A program made the position numbers and the translations under genes. A stretch of DNA of 9,831 nt. Origin: Maricaulis sp. GTDB taxonomy: Bacteria > Pseudomonadota > Alphaproteobacteria > Caulobacterales > Maricaulaceae. The DNA is taken from positions 1 to 9,831 of the forward strand of contig NZLV01000127.1 in assembly GCA_002694345.1 (NCBI GenBank), given 5' to 3'. Under the pieces are notes generated by a model, which searched no databases, had not been told where the DNA came from, and worked only from the letters and a program-made list of their open reading frames with translations. Below, piece by piece: positions 1 through 5,898 of the stretch. The stretch's first letter is position 1; every line of letters begins with the position of its first letter.

Positions 1-570
1 GTGGTGGATGTTCTGGAAGCCGATCCGCGCTTCGATCCGGAGCGGATGGCGGTGTGGGGGCATTCGCGCAATGGCAAGTCAGCCCTTGTTGCGGCCGCCT
101 TCGATGATCGCATCGACCTCGTCATCGCCCATCAGGCCGGAACCGGCGGCACAACCCTGACCCGGTCCGATGCCGGAGAGAGCGTGGCCCAGATCACCGA
201 TACCTATCCCTATTGGTTCAGCGACACCTATGCCGGCTTCGCTGGGCGCGAGGATTTGATCCCGGTCGACCAGCATCAGCTGATCGCCCTGATGGCCCCG
301 CGTCCGCTGCTGATCGGTGGGGCCTGGCGCGACCAGTGGTCTGATCCGGGTGGCAGTTTCCGTGCCGCCCAGGGCGCCACGCCGATCTACCATCTCTATG
401 GCTCGCAAGGTCTGGAGCAGGACGCGTTGGGGGCGTTCGACCCGCAGGCCGATATCGCGGTCTTCATGCGCAATGGTCTGCACGGGGTGACCGCGGTGGA
501 TTGGCGCAACTTTCTGGCCTTCCTGGATGCCCATTTCTCGCCCGATGTGGTCCCGGCCTCCGCGGATTAG
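1..570 (+). CDS. Alpha/beta hydrolase, glucuronoyl/acetylxylan esterase-like (CE15-type), 5' truncated
   Basis: The frame is open from the first base and stops at TAG 568-570, so this is probably the C-terminal part (189 residues visible) of a longer protein; CE15-type enzymes are usually about 400 residues. The GTG at base 1 is probably internal. The nucleophile elbow GHSRNGK (Ser22 of the visible part) resembles the GxSRxGK motif of glucuronoyl esterases. A conserved-looking LMAPRPLLIGG strand follows near residues 97-107, and a His in NGLHGV (residue 161) fits the catalytic histidine. Such enzymes cleave ester bonds in plant or algal polysaccharides and are usually exported, but the N-terminus that would carry a signal peptide is outside the window. 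The family call is from motif recognition; a generic dienelactone-hydrolase-like esterase is the alternative. It is the only complete-ended gene here that stops with TAG. No operon partner is evident: 38 bases separate it from the next gene. Confidence 0.8.
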   Translation: MVDVLEADPRFDPERMAVWGHSRNGKSALVAAAFDDRIDLVIAHQAGTGGTTLTRSDAGESVAQITDTYPYWFSDTYAGFAGREDLIPVDQHQLIALMAPRPLLIGGAWRDQWSDPGGSFRAAQGATPIYHLYGSQGLEQDALGAFDPQADIAVFMRNGLHGVTAVDWRNFLAFLDAHFSPDVVPASAD

Positions 571-608
571 CGCTTGCCCGTCCGCGCGCAGCGGTCCATG
601 ACGGACAC

Positions 609-1523
609 ATGCGTTTACGGGATTTCCTCGCCCTGATGGCCGTTTGCGTGGTCTGGGGCATCAACTTCATCGTCGCGAAATTTTCCGTGACCGGCGCCCC
701 GGGGTGGGTGCCGGGCTTTGACGGTGTGCCGCCCATCTTCTTCGCCTTCATGCGGTTTGCGCTGCTCTATGCGGTGCTGGCACCCTGGATCCGTCCCATC
801 CCGGCCAAGCTGGGCACGATGATCGCCATCGGTCTCACCATGGGTGCTGCGCAATACGTCCTCATGTTCATGGGGCTGCGCTGGGCAACGCCCTCGGGCA
901 TGGCGATTGCCGTCCAGACCGGGGTGCCCTTTGCCACCATCCTCTCGGTCATCTTCCTCAAGGAAAAGGTCGGCCTGCCGCGCGTGATCGGCATCATTGT
1001 CTCTTTCATCGGCGTGGCCCTGGTGATCGCCAATCCGGCGGAGCTGGACCTGTCCATCGGTCTCCTGATCGGCATCGGCGCGGCCTTCGCCGCCGCGGTC
1101 GGCATGATCCTGGTCAAGCAGATGCCGCTCGACTCGATCCGCATGCAGGCCTGGATCGGGCTGATCTCCGCGCCGCCTTTGCTGGCGCTCTCCCTGACCT
1201 TCGAGACCGGGCAGATGCAGTCCATCGTCGATGGTGGCTGGCCGATTTTCCTGGCGGTGGCCTTTACCGTGCTTCTGGTGAATGTGTTCGGCCATGGCGT
1301 CTTCTACGACCTGCTGCAGCGCTATGACGCCACCCTGATCGCGCCTTTGACCCTGATGGCGCCCTTCATCGGGGTGATTGCCGGTCTGACCGTGACGGGT
1401 GACCCGTTCGGCTGGCGCCTGGTTGCCGGCGGTGCGCTGACCCTGATCGGGGTCGGGATCATTGCCCTGCGGCCAAACAAGAAACTGCCCACGGCCGCAC
1501 TGGCCCGCGAGAAGACGCTGTGA
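609..1523 (+). CDS. EamA/DMT-family inner-membrane transporter
   Basis: This 304-residue protein is almost entirely hydrophobic segments in the pattern of the ten-helix drug/metabolite transporter superfamily with two EamA repeats. The first helix carries the typical VVWGINFIVAK signature (about residues 11-24), and the first repeat ends with the loop FLKEKVG followed by a glycine-rich helix (IIVSFIGVALVIA). The second repeat follows, with VFYDLLQRYDATLIAPLTLMAPFIG, and the C-terminus is basic (RPNKK). The closest known relatives by eye are the O-acetylserine/cysteine exporter EamA (YdeD) type, but the substrate cannot be read from sequence. I chose ATG 609 because it begins directly before the first helix. 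An upstream in-frame TTG at 501 would add a Pro/Arg/Cys-rich stretch overlapping the esterase gene. No strong ribosome binding site is seen before 609. The stop overlaps the start of the amidase gene (GTGA), suggesting coupled translation. Confidence 0.9.
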   Translation: MRLRDFLALMAVCVVWGINFIVAKFSVTGAPGWVPGFDGVPPIFFAFMRFALLYAVLAPWIRPIPAKLGTMIAIGLTMGAAQYVLMFMGLRWATPSGMAIAVQTGVPFATILSVIFLKEKVGLPRVIGIIVSFIGVALVIANPAELDLSIGLLIGIGAAFAAAVGMILVKQMPLDSIRMQAWIGLISAPPLLALSLTFETGQMQSIVDGGWPIFLAVAFTVLLVNVFGHGVFYDLLQRYDATLIAPLTLMAPFIGVIAGLTVTGDPFGWRLVAGGALTLIGVGIIALRPNKKLPTAALAREKTL

Positions 1524-2185
1524 GCCTGAAGCCGATCTCTGCGCCGTCGCCGAACTACAACAAGCGGCGTGGCCCGATCCGTCATGTCGTTCTGCATTAT
1601 ACCGGGATGAAGACCGGGCAGGCCGCGCTGGACCGGTTGCGCGACAAGGAGGCCAGCGTCTCCGCCCATTATCTGGTGGAAGAGGATGGCCGTCTGTTCC
1701 AGCTCGTCGACGAGCATCATCGGGCCTGGCATGCCGGTCGCGGCTATTGGCGCGGGGAGGGGGATCTCAATTCGGCCTCCATCGGTATCGAGATCGTCAA
1801 TCCGGGCCATGAGTTCGGCTTCCCTGACTATCCCGAGGTCCAGATCCTTACCGTGATCGCGCTGGTGCAGGACATCCTGGCGCGTCACGGCTTGCTGCCG
1901 GAAGCGGTGATCGGTCATTCCGATCTGGCGCCCGGCCGCAAGATTGATCCGGGCGAGAAATTCCCCTGGGACCGGCTGGCCCGCGAAGGCTGTGCCGCGA
2001 CCCTGCCGGACACCAAGGCCGAGGGCGAGCCCGCCGCCCTGCTCAAACAGATCGGCTATTCGCTCGAACCGGGCCTGAAACCCGTGGTCGAAGCCTTCCA
2101 GCGCCGTTGGCGGCCTGACCGCGTCGATGGCGCGGTGGATGCGGAAACACGGTCCCTCATCGAGCGCGTCGCCTCGCTGGGCTGA
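1520..2185 (+). CDS. N-acetylmuramoyl-L-alanine amidase (Amidase_2 zinc enzyme with PG-binding domain)
   Basis: The enzyme cleaves the bond between MurNAc and L-Ala of peptidoglycan stems (AmpD/AmiD type), a step in wall recycling or remodelling. Residues about 15-150 form the Amidase_2 domain. His26 (VVLHYTG), His133 and Asp143 (GHSDLAPGRKIDPG) are in the positions of the zinc ligands, with Glu91 (SIGIEIVNPG) as the likely catalytic glutamate. Residues about 178-218 look like a PG_binding_1 three-helix domain (LKPVVEAFQRRWRPDRVDG). This two-domain order resembles E. coli AmiD more than cytosolic AmpD. No clear signal peptide or lipobox is seen at the N-terminus, so a cytosolic recycling role remains possible. 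At 221 residues it is a usual length. The GTG start lies in a 4-base overlap with the transporter stop; the only Shine-Dalgarno-like sequence is a weak GAGAAG upstream. The gene sits just before rnpB and the dcw cluster. Confidence 0.92.
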   Translation: MSLKPISAPSPNYNKRRGPIRHVVLHYTGMKTGQAALDRLRDKEASVSAHYLVEEDGRLFQLVDEHHRAWHAGRGYWRGEGDLNSASIGIEIVNPGHEFGFPDYPEVQILTVIALVQDILARHGLLPEAVIGHSDLAPGRKIDPGEKFPWDRLAREGCAATLPDTKAEGEPAALLKQIGYSLEPGLKPVVEAFQRRWRPDRVDGAVDAETRSLIERVASLG

Positions 2186-2205
2186 GCGATCAGCGTCGTC
2201 CGGAC

Positions 2206-2234
2206 TTGACCGGGCTGGCTGCTGCAGGCATTGC
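2206..2234 (+). promoter_or_regulatory. Candidate rnpB promoter
   Basis: TTGACC at 2206-2211 matches the -35 consensus in its first five bases. Seventeen bases downstream, CATTGC (2229-2234) is a poor -10 match but is correctly placed about 7 bases before the expected RNase P RNA 5' end at 2242. It lies in the 56-base gap after the amidase gene. The -35 is convincing; the -10 is inferred from position. Confidence 0.45.
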
Positions 2235-2241
2235 CTCCCGC

Positions 2242-2622
<381 letters not shown>

Positions 2623-2675
2623 CTTTCTTTCCATTTCCGTATCAATGCGCGTTTTGCGCCCGGCCTCCGGGCCAC

Positions 2676-2700
2676 CCGGTCTCGCGAAGCGACCGGTTTT
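2676..2700 (+). terminator. Probable intrinsic terminator after rnpB
   Basis: CCGGTCTCGC (2676-2685) pairs with GCGACCGG (2689-2696) across a GAA loop, with one bulged T in the 5' arm, and is followed by TTTT (2697-2700). A second small hairpin lies just upstream: GCCCGG 2658-2663 pairs with CCGGGC 2667-2672. The T-run is short, so termination could be partial. The position is right for ending rnpB before the dcw promoter. Confidence 0.5.
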
Positions 2701-2734
2701 GCCGAAACGGAAAAAATCCACGGAAACCGGCAAA

Positions 2735-2749
2735 TCCCACCCGATCCCA
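2735..2749 (-). promoter_or_regulatory. Candidate upstream MraZ operator (two boxes)
   Basis: TCCCA at 2735-2739 and 2745-2749 are separated by exactly 5 bases. Read on the minus strand they are TGGGA-N5-TGGGA, the same unit and spacing as the three boxes nearer mraZ. MraZ of E. coli is known to bind TGGGN repeats with 5-base spacers upstream of its own gene. With only two boxes and a position over 190 bp from the start codon, this one is less sure than the downstream set. Confidence 0.45.
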
Positions 2750-2769
2750 GGAAGTGCATGGTCTGGGCC

Positions 2770-2778
2770 TGTGGATAT
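2770..2778 (-). promoter_or_regulatory. DnaA-box-like site
   Basis: TGTGGATAT differs at only the last base from TGTGGATAA, the complement of the DnaA box TTATCCACA. A single near-match can occur by chance, but this one lies in the dcw control region beside a TTAACTTAA motif. DnaA acts as a transcription factor for division genes in Caulobacter (family knowledge). Any role here is inferred. Confidence 0.3.
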
Positions 2779-2813
2779 TAACTTAATGTTCTCTTCCCGT
2801 TCCGTTTTTCGTG

Positions 2814-2843
2814 TTGCGTGAATACTTCATGACCCCCGTTAAT
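2814..2843 (+). promoter_or_regulatory. Weak candidate dcw promoter
   Basis: TTGCGT (2814-2819) and GTTAAT (2838-2843) are separated by 18 bases. Both are 4/6 matches to sigma-70-type hexamers and lie upstream of the three-box MraZ operator, so MraZ bound at 2873-2897 would sit just downstream of the start of transcription. I see no better pair in this gap, but the match is weak. Confidence 0.3.
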
Positions 2844-2872
2844 CCATGAAAAACGAACCTTTCGTCATTGTT

Positions 2873-2897
2873 TCCCACGAAATCCCATGTTATCCCA
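2873..2897 (-). promoter_or_regulatory. Candidate MraZ operator (three boxes, 10-bp period)
   Basis: TCCCA occurs at 2873-2877, 2883-2887 and 2893-2897, each followed by 5 bases. On the minus strand this reads TGGGA-N5-TGGGA-N5-TGGGA, matching the number, core and spacing of the known MraZ operator (three TGGGN repeats with 5-base spacers). It lies 46 bases before the mraZ start codon, as expected for autoregulation. A fourth, degenerate unit AACCA is in register at 2903-2907. Binding by this MraZ is inferred; the repeat is seen directly. Confidence 0.75.
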
Positions 2898-2900
2898 TCG

Positions 2901-2908
2901 TTAACCAT
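2901..2908 (+). promoter_or_regulatory. CtrA-type half-site TTAACCAT
   Basis: TTAACCAT matches the extended half-site bound by the cell-cycle regulator CtrA in Caulobacter-related bacteria; the full site is TTAA-N7-TTAA, and no second TTAA is at that spacing here. A similar CGTTAATCCATG lies 62 bases upstream (2837-2848). The site directly follows the MraZ boxes and could link dcw expression to the cell cycle. The motif is short, so this is suggestive only. Confidence 0.35.
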
Positions 2909-2943
2909 GCAGGGCAGGTTTACGGATTTCTGGGGGCATCCGC

Positions 2944-3405
2944 GTGTTTCTTTCGACGACCATCAATGGAGTTGACGCCAAGGGACGGGTTTCCGTGCCG
3001 GCGGGATTCCGTGCGGTCGTGAAGAATGACCCCGAAGAGAAAATCTATGTCTGGCCCTCCTTCGAGGGCGGCTATCTGGAAGGTGGCGGGCAGGCTCTGC
3101 TGGACCGCTATCTTGCCCTGCTCGAGGAAATGGATCCCTATGACGACGCGCGCGCCGCGTTCGAGCAGACGATCTTCGGGGATACGCGCGGTCTGGCCTT
3201 TGACGGCACCGGCCGGGTCACCCTGCCCAAGGACCTGATCGAGCTGGCCGGCCTCGATGGCAAGGCGGCCTTTGTGGGTCTGGGCTCGCGCTTCGAGATC
3301 TGGAATCCGGAACGCCTCGCCGAGCGCAAGGCCAATGCCCGCAGCTTTGCCCGCGACAACAAGAAGTCCCTGAAACTCCCCCCGCGTCCGGGAGGTGGAG
3401 CATGA
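2944..3405 (+). CDS. mraZ: MraZ, transcriptional regulator of the dcw cluster
   Basis: MraZ is a DNA-binding protein that forms ring-shaped oligomers and controls its own operon. The 153 residues contain both AbrB-like repeats. The first has DAKGRVSVPAGFR (residues 11-23) and the second has DGTGRVTLPKDL (residues 87-98), so both DxxxR DNA-binding motifs are intact (D11/R15, D87/R91). The length is typical. The GTG start is chosen because it gives the family's usual MFLS N-terminus, with GGGGG at 2932-2936 as the likely ribosome binding site. The stop overlaps the next start in ATGA (3402-3405). It is the first gene of the cluster, and its candidate operator lies just upstream at 2873-2897, consistent with autoregulation. 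Confidence 0.97.
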   Translation: MFLSTTINGVDAKGRVSVPAGFRAVVKNDPEEKIYVWPSFEGGYLEGGGQALLDRYLALLEEMDPYDDARAAFEQTIFGDTRGLAFDGTGRVTLPKDLIELAGLDGKAAFVGLGSRFEIWNPERLAERKANARSFARDNKKSLKLPPRPGGGA

Positions 3406-4406
3406 GCCCCCAGCCGCACATCCCGGTGATGCTGGGCGAGGTCCTGCACGCGCTCGAGCCCCGCGATGGGGCTCTCTACATTGATGGCACCTTTGGGGCG
3501 GGTGGCTATTCTCGGGCCATTCTTTCGGCAGCCGATTGCCGCCTGATCGGGATTGACCGCGATCCGAGCGTGCGTCCGGCCGCCGACAGCCTGCACCAGG
3601 CAGCGGGCGGGCGTTTCGTCTTTGTCGAGGCGCCGTTCTCTGCGATGGAAGAAGTGGTCCTGTCCAGTGGTGGCCGGACCGTGGACGGTATCGTCCTGGA
3701 TATCGGTGTGTCCTCCATGCAGATCGATCAGGCCGAACGCGGTTTCTCCTTCCAGAAGGCCGGTCCGCTGGACATGCGCATGGCCGCGTCGGGCCCGACC
3801 GCGGCCGATGCCGTGAACCTGCTCAGCGAGCAGGATCTGGCAGATATATTTTATGTCTACGGCGAAGAGCGCCGGTCTCGCCGGGTTGCCAGCTTCATCG
3901 TGAAGGCGCGATCAGAGGCCAGGATCGAGACGACGGATCGGCTCGCCGAGATTGTCACGCGCGCAACTGGCGGAAAACATTCGAAAATCCATCCGGCCAC
4001 GCGCGTCTTCCAGGCGTTGCGCATTTACGTAAATGACGAGCTGGGCGAATTGGCCCGCGCGCTGGAGGCGGCCGAGCGTCTGCTGTCGCCGCTGGGCCGG
4101 CTTGTCGTGGTTACCTTCCATTCACTGGAGGACCGCATGGTTAAGACCTTCCTGCGAGCCCGGGCCGGGCTGGCAGGAGGGGGTGGCTCGCGCCATGCGC
4201 CTGTCGAGCAGGCCGGACCGGATGCGTCCTTCCGTCTGCTGCATCGCAAGGCTGTCGAGGCGAGTGCCGAAGAGGCGGCGGAAAATCCGCGGGCCCGCTC
4301 GGCCAAGCTGCGAGCTGCTGTGAGAACCGAGGCGCCGGCCATCCTGGATGGTTCGGAGTTGTATCGGAGTGTTGTTCCGCTTGCCCGCCTGGAGGCCGCG
4401 CTATGA
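3402..4406 (+). CDS. rsmH: 16S rRNA (cytosine-1402-N4)-methyltransferase RsmH
   Basis: RsmH (formerly MraW) uses S-adenosylmethionine to methylate N4 of C1402 in the 16S rRNA decoding centre. The 334-residue protein has all family marks. HIPVMLGEVL is at residues 6-15 and the SAM-binding YIDGTFGAGGYSRAIL at 26-41. The acidic strand end GIDRD is at 50-54 and LDIGVSSMQID at 99-109. FSFQKAGPLDMRM follows, then HPATRVFQALRIYVNDEL, and VVTFHSLEDRMVK near the C-terminal part. GGAGG at 3391-3395 lies 6 bases before the ATG. The start overlaps the mraZ stop and the stop overlaps the ftsL start (ATGA in both cases), so translation is likely coupled. The position between mraZ and ftsL is the standard one. 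Confidence 0.98.
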   Translation: MSPQPHIPVMLGEVLHALEPRDGALYIDGTFGAGGYSRAILSAADCRLIGIDRDPSVRPAADSLHQAAGGRFVFVEAPFSAMEEVVLSSGGRTVDGIVLDIGVSSMQIDQAERGFSFQKAGPLDMRMAASGPTAADAVNLLSEQDLADIFYVYGEERRSRRVASFIVKARSEARIETTDRLAEIVTRATGGKHSKIHPATRVFQALRIYVNDELGELARALEAAERLLSPLGRLVVVTFHSLEDRMVKTFLRARAGLAGGGGSRHAPVEQAGPDASFRLLHRKAVEASAEEAAENPRARSAKLRAAVRTEAPAILDGSELYRSVVPLARLEAAL

Positions 4407-4795
4407 TCCGCACGCTCAATGCGATCGCGTTCGTCGTCGCTGCGGCTCTAGCGGTGGCGCTCTATATCGCGAAGGCCGAAGCGAAGAGCTCCCAGGAGCG
4501 GCTGGAGGATATCCAGGCCCAACTGGCCGAGGAGCGTCGTCAGATCAATGTGCTCAATGTCGAGATTGCCCATCTGGAAGACCCCGAGCGTCTGCGCGCC
4601 CTGGCGCGCCGCTATCTCGGATTCGAGCCGCTCGATCCGGAGCGCGAAGTGGGTCTGAACGATCTTCCCCTTCTGGCCGATGCCGATCTGAACACGCAGG
4701 GGTCCGCCCTGCGCCAGGACGGGCTTCTGGTCCGAGAAGAACGTGTGGAGGACCGGTCTGTCGCCGGACCCCGCCGTACGGGAGGTCCTGACTGA
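4403..4795 (+). CDS. ftsL: Cell division protein FtsL
   Basis: FtsL is a small bitopic divisome protein that joins FtsB and FtsQ and helps activate the FtsW-FtsI septal synthase. The 130-residue product fits: a very short cytoplasmic start, one transmembrane helix at about residues 5-24 (AIAFVVAAALAVALYIA), then a charged heptad-like stretch at about 28-62 (SSQERLEDIQAQLAEERRQI onward) that should form the periplasmic coiled coil. The motif HLEDPERLRALARRYLGFEPL is typical of alphaproteobacterial FtsL. The C-terminal tail (about 95-130) is polar and probably disordered. GGAGG at 4391-4395 serves the ATG, which overlaps the rsmH stop; the TGA overlaps the ftsI ATG by one base. FtsL sequences diverge strongly, so the call rests on topology and position as much as on sequence. 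Confidence 0.93.
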   Translation: MIRTLNAIAFVVAAALAVALYIAKAEAKSSQERLEDIQAQLAEERRQINVLNVEIAHLEDPERLRALARRYLGFEPLDPEREVGLNDLPLLADADLNTQGSALRQDGLLVREERVEDRSVAGPRRTGGPD

Positions 4796-5898
4796 TGCGT
4801 CTGTGGCCGTTCCGCAAACAGGTATCGGCCAAGTCTCGCAGCGTGGCCTTGCCGCCGCTTGCCGAAGCGGCGCCTGCCGACATGTCCCGGCTCCTTCGCA
4901 TCGAGAGTGATGAGACCAAGGCGCTGGATGCCGCTCGTTCGCGCCTGCGCGTGATGGGGTTGAGCCTGGCTGTCGGTTTCGCGCTTCTGGGCGCGCGGGC
5001 CATCGATATCGCCGTCTTCGGACCGGCGGACGCCGCCCCGTCACAGCGCCAGACGCAGCAGGCCACTGTGCGGGGCGATCTGTTCGACCGGACCGGTCAG
5101 GTGCTCGCCACCACGCTGGAAACCCATTCGCTTTATGCCGATCCCTCCCTGGTGTGGGATGCGCGCGAAACCGCCGAAGCCCTCGCGGGCGTGCTGCCGG
5201 ACATTGATGTCGACGCGCTGACCGAGGATCTGGGTGGGCGCGGCCGGTTTGTCTGGGTGCGCCGCAATCTCACCCCGCGCCAGCGTCAGGCTGTGTTCTC
5301 GCTGGGCCTGCCGGGCCTGGGCTTCCGCATGGAGCCGCGGCGCGTCTATCCGCGCGGGCGTCTGGCGTCGCACATTGTGGGCTATACGGACCGCGACCTG
5401 AATGGCCTGGCCGGTGCCGAGCGCGCCTTTGACGGGTCGCTTCTGGCCGGTGATGGCCGTCCGGTGGCCCTGTCCATCGACATGACCGTGCAATTTCATG
5501 TCGCCGAAGTGCTGGCCGCATCAATGGTCGAGTTCGAGGCGAATGCCGCCACCGGCATCGTCATGGATGTGCATACCGGCGAGATCGTCTCGATGGTCTC
5601 CCTGCCGGATTTCGACCCCAACCGTCCTTCGGACGCCACGCCGGCGGGGCGCCTGAACCGTGCCGCGCAGTCCGTCTATGAGATGGGGTCCACCTTCAAG
5701 GCGTTTACCGTCGCCATGGCCCTGGAAACCGGGACGGCGACGCTGGAAAGCGGCTATGACGCGACCGGTCCGCTTCAGATCGGCGGCTATGAGATCAATG
5801 ACTATCACGCTGAAAACCGGCGCCTCTCGCTGACGGAAGTCTTCACGCACTCCTCCAATATCGGGTCCAGCCTGATTGCCCTGGATGTCGGGGCCTAG
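4795..5898 (+). CDS. ftsI: FtsI (PBP3) septal transpeptidase, part before an in-frame amber stop
   Basis: FtsI is the monofunctional peptidoglycan transpeptidase of the division septum. This part (367 residues) has a cytoplasmic N-terminus, a membrane anchor at about residues 52-75, and the N-terminal dimerisation/pedestal domain (RGDLFDRTGQVLATTLETHS, later YPRGRLASHIVGYTDRDLNG). The start of the transpeptidase domain follows, with the catalytic SxxK (S299-T-F-K302, in EMGSTFKAF) and SxN (S353-S-N355, in HSSNIGS). The frame then meets TAG at codon 368, 13 codons after SxN. The homologous sequence continues at once in the same frame to 6552, giving a 585-codon reading frame of normal FtsI length if the TAG is read as sense. 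Without the rest the domain lacks KTG and cannot be active. GGAGG at 4781-4785 and the TGATG overlap with ftsL fix the start. No frameshift or composition change is seen around the stop. Confidence 0.95.
   Translation: MRLWPFRKQVSAKSRSVALPPLAEAAPADMSRLLRIESDETKALDAARSRLRVMGLSLAVGFALLGARAIDIAVFGPADAAPSQRQTQQATVRGDLFDRTGQVLATTLETHSLYADPSLVWDARETAEALAGVLPDIDVDALTEDLGGRGRFVWVRRNLTPRQRQAVFSLGLPGLGFRMEPRRVYPRGRLASHIVGYTDRDLNGLAGAERAFDGSLLAGDGRPVALSIDMTVQFHVAEVLAASMVEFEANAATGIVMDVHTGEIVSMVSLPDFDPNRPSDATPAGRLNRAAQSVYEMGSTFKAFTVAMALETGTATLESGYDATGPLQIGGYEINDYHAENRRLSLTEVFTHSSNIGSSLIALDVGA
5896..5898 (+). other. In-frame TAG (amber) codon interrupting ftsI
   Basis: The codons around it read GTC GGG GCC TAG GCG CAG CGC GGT TTC, so the conserved ALDVGA-x-AQRGFL segment is cut at x. 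From memory of alphaproteobacterial FtsI proteins, this column often holds Glu (for example GVEHHKAF in rhizobia). GAG to TAG is a single G-to-T change, and CAG or AAG would also be one change away. The adjacent genes mraZ to murF all end in TGA. The cause (base-call error, true mutation or readthrough) cannot be told from one sequence. Confidence 0.95.

Larger units (their letters stand above)
2623..2943 (+). promoter_or_regulatory. dcw cluster control region (321-bp intergenic)
   Basis: No gene is supported here; a 72-codon open frame at 2563-2781 overlaps rnpB and resembles nothing. The right half (about 2700-2930) is clearly more AT-rich than the flanking genes. In order it holds the rnpB terminator, two TCCCA boxes (2735-2749), a DnaA-box-like TGTGGATAT (2770-2778) running into TTAACTTAA (2778-2786), a weak promoter candidate (2814-2843), three TCCCA boxes (2873-2897), and a CtrA-like TTAACCAT (2901-2908). 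This packing is what a cell-cycle-controlled division operon promoter would show. The functions are inferred from motifs only. Confidence 0.7.

Noticed and set aside
501..608. Upstream TTG start extending the EamA transporter by 36 residues
   Set aside because: The extra part overlaps the esterase gene, is Pro/Arg/Cys-rich and does not resemble a transporter N-terminus; ATG 609 starts just before the first helix.
5896..5898. Classical leaky UAG-CA readthrough context at the ftsI stop
   Set aside because: The bases after TAG are GCG, not the CA-R-YYA type context known to favour readthrough, so local context alone does not support programmed readthrough.
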